From: Protonemura montana
Lineage: Eukaryota > Arthropoda > Insecta > Plecoptera > Nemouridae
Reading direction: 5' to 3'
DNA length: 64,000 bases
Assembly (NCBI GenBank): GCA_947568835.1
Contig: OX387611.1
Location: forward strand, 9,304,001-9,368,000
The number at the start of each line of letters is the position of its first letter. Position 1 is the stretch's first letter. Made by a program: the position numbers and the translations under genes. The notes beneath the pieces are model-generated. The model did not search any database, was not told the DNA's origin, and saw only the letters and a list, made by a program, of their open reading frames with translations. Of this stretch, positions 23,701 through 34,143 are shown piece after piece.

Positions 23701-25534
23701 GATAACAATTTTTGAGACGGTTACAGTATTGCTAATAAGAAAATTTCCCGCGCATTGCAAGCGTTTGCAATTTAAATCAGATTTCATCTAAATATGATCA
23801 AAGTTTTTAAGTTGAGCTATTTACCTTTTTGGGCATTTTGAATAAAAAGTTGATTGGTTGATTTAGTGGCTCATCACCAAATTCCAATTTAACTTAACAG
23901 CTCTTTTGTGTATTTATCTTAAGGTTAAACGGGAAAAATCAATTGTAACCCTAACCTTTTTTCAACGCGGATTCATCAAAATTTAAACGGCTTAGGTGAG
24001 CTTTAAAGGGTTCATCTTTTGGATTTTTTATTTAAAAAAGAATCTCTTTTCAAGGCTTTCTGAATTTCCAACAAATCGCCACGATAAAAGTACATGCCTT
24101 TTCATAACACATAGTAAAGGATATAAAAGCTAAATAACTGAAGAAAAGAGCGGTACATGTTTGCCTAAGCTAGCAGTAAACTAAAAGGTTATGAAATGTT
24201 AATGTAAAATCGATCATCACAAAGTGGAGCACAGAAACTAGAATAATTTACTGAAAATGTTTGGAAGGGAAATAAACGAACGATGGAAACGTAAAAACTA
24301 GACAAAAGTAAATTAGTAATAGCTCTATGGACTTTTAAAAGGATAAGAGAAACAGCTGGTGATGAGTAGGTAAAGTGAATATTTTAATATAGATTTTTTT
24401 TACATTCTCAAACATATTTGGAGGATTTTGGTTGAAAAAAATTGAGTGTAGAAAAATTATGACAAAAACTAGAATAAAATATATGATTTGAAAAGTAAAC
24501 TCGTGAAAAACTCCAAAAAACACACACAATTGAAAGTAATGTGAGTTGCGTTGCAAATGGGCACAGTTTTGTTGTCCTTGATTTATTTATTTTTCTTTGA
24601 AAAGAGCCTTTCCAAAACTTTTTCAAACCCTTTAGAAAACAACCAAACAATGAGTCAGGATTTTTTATTGAAAATTTCGATGAACATTTTTGTAAATCTT
24701 GATTGAAGACATCATAGCTAATTAATTAAGAAACGCATGTAATTATATAAAAATCGGTCGACAATTTTGGCGGCTAGGGAGCAAAAAAAAACATGATGGT
24801 TTTTAGACTCATGTCTACTTGATTTATCCTTAGCACTAGTTTTAACAAAAACTATTTGAACTGGGTTTTGAATGCTAAGTAGAGGACAACTAAATATCCC
24901 GACGTTTCGTAACTTGAACTAGTTACTTCTTCAAGGACTGCTCTAATCCTTGAAGAAGTAACTAGTACATGTTACGAAACGTCGGGAAATTTATTTATTA
25001 ATTACTTAGCATTCAAAACCCATTTCAAATAGTTTTTCTTAAAAAAAAAAACATGTTTTTTCGGTTTGTCAAATTTTCTTTTTTTGCATTGCTTGCTATG
25101 CTCACCCAATGGATTCTAAATGGCTGGTCATTCTAACCAGTGGTCCTTTTCCTTATCCTAAAACTCAATTAAATTATACAATGAAGTTACAACTTACCTT
25201 TCCTCCAAGATCGCGTCTTGTTAAACGCCTTCCCCTTCCCCTCTTCAACTTTCATCCCTTCTTGTCGCTGTCGCACTCTCTTCCCGTTCACCAAGGTGGT
25301 CTTCACGTATTTCCGGTCATGTGCGTGGAAACGGAAACCGGGTTGCCGCTCGTAAACCGATTCCGAGCAGGAACTTCCGGGCGAGCTCAAGTCGACATCC
25401 GGTTTGTCTTCATCTTCGTCTGTCTCCGTTAAGATTCGGATCGGCGTCATCTCGGTGGTGGGGGTGGGGGTGGGGGTGGGGGTGGGGGTGGGGGTGGGGG
25501 TGGGGGTTGGGGTAGTTTGTTTTGGCTGCTCCAT
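20788..25534 (-). CDS. AT-hook protein of unknown family, 5 exons, 293 aa
   Basis: Reconstructed from five exons: 25534-25198, 23222-23085, 22441-22288, 21433-21292 and 20898-20788 (minus strand). Every intron is GT-AG and all phases agree (1,1,2,0), giving 882 bp including TAG. The start ATG follows an in-frame TAA. The product has a Thr-Pro run at about residues 8-27, an acidic stretch (ETDEDEDKPD), a basic block (RKYVKTTLVNGKRVRQRQ), a motif PMKLRALPISFWQEP near 115-130, a Ser/Thr-rich part, an AT-hook RRGRPPK at 207-213 split between exons 3 and 4, and a C-terminal SILPILPC ... VLAMVSLRDGSKTVSLPSLD segment. The LP-SFW-EP motif faintly recalls FAM181 proteins. A nuclear DNA-binding role is inferred from the AT-hook alone. 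Function is unknown. Confidence 0.8.
21045..21288 (-). repeat. tandem 5S-like SINE heads in intron 4 of the AT-hook gene
   Basis: About 2.5 units with boundaries near 21051, 21143 and 21234. The array ends within a few bases of the exon 4 donor at 21291. Confidence 0.75.
21552..21722. repeat. hairpin repeat family C with tRNA-like loop
   Basis: The arms 'ctataaccgtc' and 'gacggttatag' are inverted repeats. Between them lies a tRNA-like segment, 'gacaggtggagatcgaggct' plus 'cgagtccccg'. It sits in intron 3 of the AT-hook gene. Confidence 0.6.
22770..22870. repeat. 11-bp repeat (gttttgcccag) in intron 2 of the AT-hook gene
   Basis: About seven regular copies at 22790-22865. Irregular related text (ttgccaaag, tttccctgg) extends left to about 22500. 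Confidence 0.85.
23607..23780. repeat. hairpin repeat family C, inverted copy
   Basis: Reads in reverse relative to the copy at 21552, ending 'gcgcattgcaagcgtttgca'. It lies in intron 1 of the AT-hook gene. Confidence 0.55.
23781..24790. other. intron sequence, nothing else seen
   Basis: AT-rich part of intron 1 of the AT-hook gene. No repeats or ORFs of note. Confidence 0.5.
24792..25050. mobile_element. foldback MITE family A, long form
   Basis: Outer arms are as in the other family A copies. The inner inverted repeat contains 'acgtttcgtaacttgaacta' and its complement 'tagtacatgttacgaaacgt', separated by a short centre. Confidence 0.85.
25455..25512. repeat. hexanucleotide (ggtggg) run inside exon 1
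   Basis: This microsatellite is coding on the minus strand. It makes the Thr-Pro run near the N-terminus of the AT-hook protein. Length variation would keep the frame. Confidence 0.9.
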
Positions 25535-27580
25535 GATTGTCTTAGATTTTGATTCTGCTTCACTGCATTCCACACAAGACCGATTTAACAAACGCCGTTT
25601 AAATCTTGCTTAAACGGCTTTTAAGGGATTTTTTAGGTCAAAATTGATTTTCCACTTTTAGCTGACATTTTGAGAGATTTGAAAGAGAATGTTTAGATAA
25701 ATACACAAAAAAAAAGTTATGAATTAAAATTTGAATTCGGTGATGTTTCAGGAAGGCTTTGTCCTGTCACATAAAATAAATTTTATTTAGCAGCCGTCAC
25801 TATTTCCTCTTTGTTCAAATAACCGTTTAATATTTGAACCTGGAAGGACGAGGTTTAATTTTTAAACTGTCATTTAGAGATCAAAGTTAGAAGTCTCATT
25901 GATATTTTGTTTGTATTTCCAAGTCACCAAATATTCCATTTCGAAGCAAACAAATTGTTAAAAACTATTTTATTCTTGTTCTTCGTGTGCTGTCTTCATT
26001 CTTTGGTTTGCAATAATATTGAAATATTATTGTTTTAGAGCAAATTACTACGCCGGTTAAAATCACCACTAAACGGCGTTTTCAACGGCGTTGGTAAAAT
26101 CATCCCCCTAAAGAAGGAGAGTTTAAGATTTAGATTTTAGCCATCACTACTTCGTTGGGTCCGTTATATTGCTAAACTAACTAGAACCAAGCGTTACCAT
26201 TACCAGTACCATTTTAACCTGAACTAGCTAAAATCATGTATTTATTAGTATTTAGCATTTCATTAAGCCAATGGTTCTTTGAATTATTATTTTGTATATT
26301 ATAGTAATTATAAATTCGACTGACAACCAAATCCTGCGTTGGATTCTCAATTAAACAGCTTTAAAGTATTTTTTTTCCCAGAATATTCGAGCTGTAGACA
26401 TGGTGACCAAACTATCGAAGGGTCTCTGAGTCTCTCAAAAAACATTTTGACACTTCTGACAAATGCCAATCTTGTATCGAGTCTGCCAATACTTTTAAAT
26501 TTAAATTAGATAACATCTTAATTTCACTGCAATTCGATTAAAATTTGTCTTGGTAATTATTTTGTCAAACTCCTTACAATTTTTTTTTTGGTATCTTCCC
26601 GAATAGTGTCAACTCTTATCTCTTTATCACTTTATCAAAAGACTTATCGCTTTTTTTTTATTGTTAAGCAAGATTATAATTATTAATTACGCTCCCAAAG
26701 TCGTTAGTGGCTTTAAAATTGACAGGAAAATTAGTTCATTGACATTTTGACAAGTGTTTTCAATTGTCTAGACGTCAAAATTGCACGTTTTGCAAATAAA
26801 ATCAGCTAGAAACAAGACTCCATTTTTAATCAACTTTTCAACTGATCTTTAGGATTAGCCTTTGATACAGATTTACCATCTTTAACTATCTTTCCAATAT
26901 TAGCAATCTAGTTTACCGTTAAGAAACTTGCGCTCATCGATACGGTTTTCTTCTGTAATCCATCTTTCAAATAATTGTGGCAAATTTCTTTATCTTCTGG
27001 CTTCAAGTTAAGCGTTAACACGTAAAGATAAGAACAAAACACTGTAAAAATTATAATTGCCACAAAAAAACTATCTTTTCCAAAGAAAACGCGTTAAAAA
27101 CTATCCAAGTAACAAAAATCATCAGAAAGCTGCATAATTAAATACAAGCAAAGAAAACTATTCAAGCAAATGTCACTTTATCAAAACAAAAACACAACGC
27201 AGCTCGTCAAAACCGTCTCCACGTTTGCCACGGTTTGTTGTGGTCACTGCAAAGGGGGTGGAGCTTCGGTCGCCATGGCAACCGGTCACGTGGTCGCAGG
27301 GTCAGTTCAAACTGGGGACCATTTAAGAAGTGCTAGCCGATAATGTTGACATTGCGTGACGTACATGGCCGAGCTGACTTATTTATCAGCTGATGTTTAG
27401 CATGTTTCAAAGCAATACACCCGGCCGTGCATCATGAATATAATCTAAGACAGCTACATTTATAGCCTAGGGTTTTTAATAAAATCTGACGCTTGTTCTC
27501 TTTTCGTGGGTGCTGTGCTTGTGGCACTTATCTTTTGGCTAGCAAAGCATTACTGGGAGCAGAGGGTGAACCCGGAGCCG
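25535..27580. other. upstream region of the AT-hook gene, no gene seen
   Basis: Mostly AT-rich. A GC-rich island at 27200-27330 is described separately. Confidence 0.5.
27269..27292. promoter_or_regulatory. X-box (RFX-type) palindrome and E-box
   Basis: GTCGCCATGGCAAC (27269-27282) fits the RFX X-box consensus GTNRCC-N0-3-RGYAAC. CACGTG follows at 27287-27292. They sit in a GC-rich patch about 1.7 kb upstream of the AT-hook gene start. Use as a promoter is inferred. Confidence 0.35.
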
Positions 27581-27584
27581 ACAG

Positions 27585-28190
27585 CATCAAGGACCGACCA
27601 CGGCTTAGCCTTGTCCCTTTGACACACTGTGTTGGCTACTTCGGTCCAACAGCACCAAGGACCGGCCACCGCTTAGCCTTGTCCCTTTGACACACTGTGT
27701 TGGCTGCTCCTGTCCAACAGCACCAAGGACCGGCCACCGCTTAGTCTTGTCCCTTTGACACACTGTATTGGCTGCTCCTGTCCAACAGCACCAAGGACGG
27801 GCCACCGCTTAGCCTTGTCCCTTTGACACACTGTGTTGGCTGCTCCTGTCCAACAGCACCAAGGACCGGCCACCGCTTAGCCTCGTCCCTTTGACACACT
27901 GTGTTGGCTGCTCCTGTCCAGCAGCACCAAGGACCGGCCACCGCTTAGCCTTGTCCCTTTGACACACTGTGTTGGCTGCTCCTGTCCAGCAGCACCAAGG
28001 ACCGGCCACCGCTTAGCCTTGTCCCTTTGACACACTGTGTTGGCTGCTCCTGTCCAACAGCACCAAGGACGGGCCACAGCTTAGCCTTGTCCCTTTGACA
28101 CACTGTGTTGGCTGCTCCTGTCCAACAGCACCAAGGACCGACCACGGCTTAGCCTTGTCCCTTTGACACACTGTGTTGGCTGCTCCTGTC
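27585..28190 (+). repeat. 68-bp satellite array 2, about 9 copies
   Basis: Same unit and orientation as array 1. It runs directly into the 'gtttcgtcgcgatcggacaa' flank that borders the 26-bp minisatellite elsewhere, so two minisatellite families meet here. Confidence 0.95.
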
Positions 28191-28280
28191 GCCTAGATTT
28201 GTTTCGTCGCGATCGGACAAGTGGTTTGGCCGATTAGTTGTGTCCAGTAAACAAAGATAGACCTGAGTAAGCTCCCATCC
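28191..28280. repeat. second copy of the 26-bp minisatellite flank
   Basis: About 65 bp shared with 2540-2608, followed by a single unexpanded 26-bp unit ('agacctgagtaagctccca'). Confidence 0.7.
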
Positions 28281-28910
28281 TGCTATATGCGCAGGGGCGT
28301 GCAGTGGGCTGAGGACGTGGGTATGTTCACTTTGTTTCCGAAATGGCGGATTTTTGAAAACAGTAAAAGCGTTATGGCTTAAGATAAAGTTAGAGAACCA
28401 GCGCCACATAAAAATGCAATGTTCGTCAAATAACGTTTGTTGGTGCTCGGTGAGAAAGTTCAACATTAATTTGGCAATGGAAGAATTGTTGATGATTTGC
28501 ACATTTGCATTTGGGAGAAACAGTGAACCCTTTTAAGTCAACGCTGGATTTTTTTTGGCAGAAAACGTACTCTTTTAGGTAATTGATCCTGGCTAATGGC
28601 CTTTCTCACCAAAAAAATACACGATTTTCAAAAACGCGATTTAAATTTGCCAAAAAAGATTGGTTTCAGAGGACAAACATTTCCAGGAAAAGGTAAGTTT
28701 AAAAAAAACCTTTTGCTGATTTTTACTTTAATGTCTAATTAATTTAATTAGTATCGATTGTTGCACCGGCTTAAATTAAAACAGCAAATAAGAAGAGTTC
28801 AGACTTACGACAAATTTTCACATACTGTACATTAAAAAAGCCTTTAATTAACAATTAATTATGAAATTCTCAGCAAATCCAATATAACATTTTTAATTAC
28901 AATTGTTAAC
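28281..28910. other. intergenic, no gene seen
   Basis: AT-rich sequence downstream of the P450 gene. It would hold the gene's 3' untranslated region. Confidence 0.4.
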
Positions 28911-28913
28911 ACT

Positions 28914-30649
28914 TCAACCAGAACTCATCGCCATGCTCTTCCTCGGCACGAAAGGCATTCTCTTCATCGCCACCCTCTTCTCCAGTTGGACCCTGTAGCC
29001 TCCTGACCCAAGTCTAAGCGCTATGCCCAGCTCCAGTTTCTCCAAATCCTCCATTTTGTAGTCAGTGGTCACCGTGTACCATCGCACCAGCAGACTCAGC
29101 ATCGTCTTCATCTGCAAGAGCGCATACTTCTGTCCGATGCAGTTACGAGCGCCGGCTCCAAAGGGAAGATACGCGTAAGGGTGCTTGTTGGCTGTCGAGT
29201 CAGGGAGCCAACGATCTGGCAGGAACCTGAGGAAAAATATATAGAAATTCTTGTAGAAATAAACTTGAATTGGTGGTTGTTAGACTCATGTCTACTTGAT
29301 TTATCCTTAGCACTAGTTTTAAGAAAAACTATTTGAACTGGGTTTTGGATGCTAAGTAAAGGACTACTAAATTTCCCGACGTTTCGCAACATATACTAGT
29401 TACTTCTTCAGAGGACTGCTCAAACCTCTGAAGAAGTAACTAGTATATGTTGCGAAACGTCGGGAAATTTAGTAGCCCTTTACTTAGCATTCAAAACCCA
29501 GTTCAAATAGTTTTTGATAAAACTTGAATTGGTATTTAGATTTTTTAAGCGACGCTGATCAGTGCCTCGTAAAATAAAGTTTTTTTTTGGGCTTTCAAAG
29601 TGCCGTAACTATTTCTAACTTTCCAAAAAGTGTGACGTAATGTACTAGGGACTACGGCAACGCTTTGTCAATATGAAACGCACATCTGACCAGAGTTAAA
29701 ATACCGAAGAAGTAGAAAAGTCCAAACAAATGTTGGCCACAACTGACTTGTTCGGTTCTGGGAAGTTCTTGGCGTCCCTGTGCACCAGATAGTTGACGAC
29801 GAGTGCAGAACATCCATTCGGAAGCAAGTACCCGCTGGGCAAGATAATATCTTCAGTGATTGCCCGGGGTACCATGGCAACCGCTGCAAACATCCTCAGC
29901 GTCTCGCGGATCACTCTGTCTAAGACGGCCATCTTGAGAAGGTCTTGGGGTGTGGCCGGGCGTGTCATGTCGTCAGCGAAGACGTCGGTCATCTCTGCGT
30001 AGAGGGCGTCTTGCCACTTGGGGTGGATGGCGATTAGGAGAAGCAGTGCAGACATGGTCACGCCAGTCGTTTCAAGACCGGCAGCTGCCATTGTTGTCAC
30101 CTACAGGAATTTTATGAGAAAAAAAGAATAATTGACGAGACTGGCGGATTTCTATAACAGAAACTATGACTTAAATAAGTTTGGTGAGTATACTGTTTGC
30201 AGAATTTGTAAAAAGCTGTAAAGTACAAATTTTATGATGTATTTTCTGGTTTTGCTCTTTTGGAACAAGGTTTGTGGCCCTAGAAAGGGTTCAAAATTCT
30301 TCTGAAGACGACGATCCGTGCCTCGTCGAAACGTCGAGACGTGAGACCCTTTCTAGGGCCACAAACCTCGTCCCAACAGAGCAAAACCGGCCAAAACACA
30401 TCATAAAATCAAACCATAGCTCTGAAAACATTCACTCAACCAAAGTACAAATTGCCCACCTCGTCGTTCATGGCTCGTTCTGACATGATGGACCCCTGCG
30501 CCTCGCTCGCTTCAACGAGCATGTCCAAGAAGGAGGTGACAGTCTTGCCAGATGACGTCACGAAACCTTTGCGGCGATCCCCTTTGCGGTAGGCTGCCAT
30601 CTTGTGGGAAATCACGGAACTGCTAAAATCGCGGAAGGCCTGCGAAGCA

Positions 30650-30680
<31 letters not shown>

Positions 30681-32127
30681 ACGGGGTTTAGTCTAGGGTT
30701 AAGCAATTCATTTGGTTTGAGTTGAAAACCTGCAAATCTAAATTTTCCGACCAAATGTTTTCACCAAACGTTTTTATGAAGAAAATAAGCAATATCAACG
30801 ACAAAACAAAATTCGCTCGCAGAATTCAAATCGCATTGTTTATAATTTTCTGCGTGTTTGAATGCACACCTTCGTGATGGGCTTCGCTTTGCGACCGTCG
30901 CTCGTGAGGGGGTAGATCCACTTGTTGAGAAGCCACGGGTAGTACGCACGGCGGAAGACCAATTCCTCAGCATCGTGGATCACGTTCTTAAAGTCGCTAT
31001 GCCCCTGCGCCTGGTAGTCGCTAGCCTGTCCTGAAACCAAGCACCAGCTCAACGTTAACGTATTAGCACTATTATTATTATTATTATTTGTGGTGTTTAA
31101 CGACGCACTGTTTTGACATCTGGCCATGCGGCACTGGTCTAATGGCGTCGGTGAACGAGAGGATGATGATGATGAACCGAACCTAACCTAGGGAGGAGGG
31201 GAAATCCGGTGCCGGCACGTAGCCTACTCCTTTTGAAAACCAAGGGGACCACCGGCTTAACGTCCCTTCCGAAGGACGGTACAACGCGAACAGCAGGATT
31301 CCTTCACAAATCCATGCTGTCGAGAGGTTGATAAGCAAGGCGAGTGAAGTTGCTGTACTAACTTTCATCCCTACAACCTCTCTCCCGAACAGAACTGGTC
31401 ATGTGTATGATGGTCACCCATCCAATACCTGACCCAGCGCAGTGTTTTTAACTTCGGTGATCTAACGAGAACCGGTGTTTCCAAAATGCCAAACCGTTCG
31501 TTGTATTAGCGCTCTACGATATTATCGTGATGATAAGAATGATGGACATTTGAAAAACTCACCTATGGCAGTCTCGCAGATAGAATCCAAAGTGAACAGA
31601 CTTAGTTGGTTGTAAATATCAAACGTCTTCCCATCGGCCATCTCGTCCAGTTTCTCCATCAATATCTTCGCCTTCGCACCAAAAACCTCAACATAATTCT
31701 CGAGCACTTTAAAATGAAACATAGGAGTAATCAACCTTCTGTGCACCTTCCACTCCTGGTTTTCACTTGACAGCAACCCGTTCCCAGTGAAAGGCACGAG
31801 CGTTTGTGCAAAGTTGCGATCGCGATTCCAGATCCTGGCGTTACCGAGAACACACTGGATGTCTTCGGGATCGCAAAGCATCACCATCATCTTGTTGCCC
31901 ATCCAGATTCGCACGACGTTGCCAAAGTCTGAGCGCAGTTTTGCGTAAACTGAGAGAGAATCTCTCCAAGCACCCCAGAAAAGTGTGGCGTTGCCAAGAA
32001 AAGGTACTGGTTTTGGGCCTGGAATCAGATGGGCTGCGGCCCAGAGTTTTTGACGGGGATTCCAGTATAAGAGACCCCAGAAACAGGATAAAGTGAAGAG
32101 GAGAAGTGATAGCGTTAGGGGGTCCAT
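28914..32127 (-). CDS. cytochrome P450, CYP4 clan, 5 exons, 523 aa
   Basis: Exons 32127-31563, 31030-30870, 30639-30460, 30100-29748 and 29226-28914. All are GT-AG and phase-consistent, giving 1572 bp with TGA. This is a haem-thiolate monooxygenase anchored in the ER by a hydrophobic N-terminus (residues 3-22), followed by the hinge [13 protein letters not shown]. Seen: [14 protein letters not shown] (typical of the CYP4 clan), I-helix AAAGLETTG (307-315), K-helix ETLR (368-371), FLPDRW, and haem loop [10 protein letters not shown] with Cys449. Length is normal for a microsomal P450. The CYP4-type I-helix signature EGHDTT is absent, replaced by AGLETT, so the exact subfamily and substrate cannot be given; fatty-acid or xenobiotic oxidation is only a family expectation. 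The exon 4 donor is GTCAGT. Confidence 0.94.
29274..29523. mobile_element. foldback MITE family A, long form, in P450 intron 4
   Basis: Outer arms 'ttagcactagttttaagaaa' and complement, and inner arms of about 40 bp around 'ggactgctcaaac'. The right inner arm holds CTGAAGA (29428-29434) and GAAACGTC (29454-29461). Confidence 0.88.
30245..30396. mobile_element. foldback element family B in P450 intron 3
   Basis: The arms 'tttgtggccctagaaagggt' and 'accctttctagggccacaaa' are perfect inverted repeats. The centre contains CTGAAGAC, a 5-bp stem (GACGA/TCGTC) with an 8-nt loop, and GAAACGTC. Confidence 0.85.
31071..31502 (-). mobile_element. 5S-derived SINE in P450 intron 1, with TSD
   Basis: Full-length copy, 5S head on the right. 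'gtattagcact' (31060-31070) and 'gtattagcgct' (31503-31513) form the target-site duplication, differing at one position. It is transcribed in the same direction as the host gene. Confidence 0.9.
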
Positions 32128-32159
32128 GCTGGGAGACTGTGGGGATTGTCACGGAGACA

Positions 32160-32185
32160 TGGTTTATATAGATGTTTATTGGAGG
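32160..32185 (-). promoter_or_regulatory. TATA and CCAAT boxes of the P450 gene
   Basis: On the minus strand 'ctatataaac' (32171-32162) lies about 36 bp before the ATG, with 'ccaat' a few bases further upstream. If used, the leader would be only about 10 nt long. Confidence 0.4.
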
Positions 32186-32299
32186 TCAAACTCGTCAACG
32201 AATGACTTGTTTTTGCTGTTTTTTTTTGTGTTTCTATGTTTTTTTTTGTTTTCGTACCTTTGTTTTTGTGAGTGGAATGTAGGGTTTAAGTAAAAAATG

Positions 32300-32645
32300 T
32301 TTGGACGGTTTCGTGCAGAGTTAAAACAAGATTAATGCTTGCGTTAAATTGTCGCTGCCGACTCGAGTAGTAATTAATGAATGAATAGGCACCTCTATTT
32401 TATATTGCAGGAGAGATATTTTTTGTCCAAGCTTATAGATAGAATCAATTTTGTTTGATTAGAAAAATATATATATTGTTTTGTGCTGGTTGGATTGACA
32501 TGGTGCATTGTAGGAGTAGCACTGTACAATGCCGCACTTTGATGACAGAAAGTGAAAAATGAAGCATTTTTGCATTATTTTTAGGTACCACAATTTTGAA
32601 AAAGATATGGGCTGTAACAAACAGAAAATAAGTATAATAGTGTTA
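32300..32645. other. no gene seen
   Basis: AT-rich sequence upstream of the P450 promoter. Confidence 0.4.
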
Positions 32646-32649
32646 ACCA

Positions 32650-33284
32650 TGGGGACCGGAATCGGATTTGGAATTAATTGATATATTTTTTTGGAATCGG
32701 AATCGGATTTTTATTTTTTGGTAAATGAAATTTGAATCGGAATCGGCATTTTTACCTTTAGTCAATTGGAATCGGAATTTATTTTACCAATAAGATTCTA
32801 TTCAAAATTAACACTTTGTCTATGAGGTTTGTGGGTTGAACGAGCTGAGAATGAAACAGGTAGGTTGGTATCTTTGCTCTATCATGGTTATTTGTAGTAT
32901 TTTTGTTTTGACTGCAAATTCCATTCTTTGCAGCCATGGTCACTTTTGATGGTTTGATTTTCGGTGCAAAGTCGCGTAGGGCGGCTCTCGACTGACCGGA
33001 GTTACGATAGCACTATATATATAGTTTCATTCTTGTAGGCAGCTTCTTCACTATGAGGAAATAAGATTTGAAATTTTATAGAATAAAAATCGAAGTTTGA
33101 TAATTATTTATAACTTGTATTTTGATAGAGACCGAACAGAACAATTAAAATCAAAATCAACATTTTTACTGTGCGTTTTCTGAAATCAAAAGTTCTCTTA
33201 TGAGCTTTCCGGAATCGGAATCGGAATTTATAATTTGTCTTACATGGAATCGAAATCGAAAAACATAAAAATTTCGGTCCCTGG
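32650..33284. mobile_element. hAT-like nonautonomous element
   Basis: The ends are inverted: 'catggggaccggaatcgg' on the left and 'gaaatttcggtccctg' on the right. Subterminal 'ggaatcgg' motifs are repeated at both ends. Flanking 'gtgttaac' and 'gtttaact' look like a decayed 8-bp target-site duplication. No transposase is inside. Confidence 0.6.
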
Positions 33285-33289
33285 TTTAA

Positions 33290-34140
33290 CTGCACATTGT
33301 GCACAATTGTTTAAACCAAGAAAATCCATCCGTAATTTTTCAAACTTTACCCTACATCCATCCAAAAGATGGAAGGTCAGTTCACAACATTCACACCAAC
33401 TTTATTGTCTTGCCTCTTTTTATGTAGCTAGCAAATAAGTACATTTATTTAACAATTAGCGAACCCCAATTACAGATGATGAGATTAGAATTGTTTTGTC
33501 TGAATTCAAACACACGCGGCCCCGAGGAGTATATTTACCTACAATTGCCATAGATTCTGAGTCAGCTCCAGGGGCCTCTGAGACCGCTCTGACGCATTTC
33601 CATCGTTGAGTGCGTGCAAACAAGTTAATAGGTTCCCGCGGAAGGGGCGATATTCAAGGTGCGGCTATAAAGTTGCTTGTAAAACAACCCGGAATGATTA
33701 CATGTTTTAACCTAACCACGGGATGTGCAGGGCCGAATCGACAGATTTTTCTGACGTAAGCAAAGATTATTTTGACGCCCCCCCCCCCCCCTCCCCACCC
33801 CACCCCCCTCCTGAAGACGAACATTGTTAAAAATACCACCCATAATGGTATAAGAAATAATTTAAAACGTTATTATATATTAGTGAAATCAGAGAAATTC
33901 AAAACAAAACAATTTAGATTGATATGAAATCAAATAATATGTAACATTTGGTATTCTTATAGTAAGCCATTGGTAGGTACTATACATAGCACAATAATTA
34001 TTGGTATACGTATGTAGTCATTTGTAATTTTTCATTATTCTCAATTATTGGTAATTTGACTAAACAGAAAAGTAACTGAAAATGAAAAATGCTTCATCTG
34101 TAGTTGTGTGCATAAGGATAACCGAAGCAATCAATTTAAC
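33290..34140. other. no gene seen; poly-C tract at 33778-33811
   Basis: A C-rich run is the only notable feature. The sequence is otherwise AT-rich and unassigned. Confidence 0.4.
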
Positions 34141-34143
34141 TAC

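Noticed and set aside
33654-33839. Possible hAT end at the poly-C tract ('cagggccgaatcgacag')
   Set aside because: The start looks plausible but I found no inverted partner or target-site duplication.
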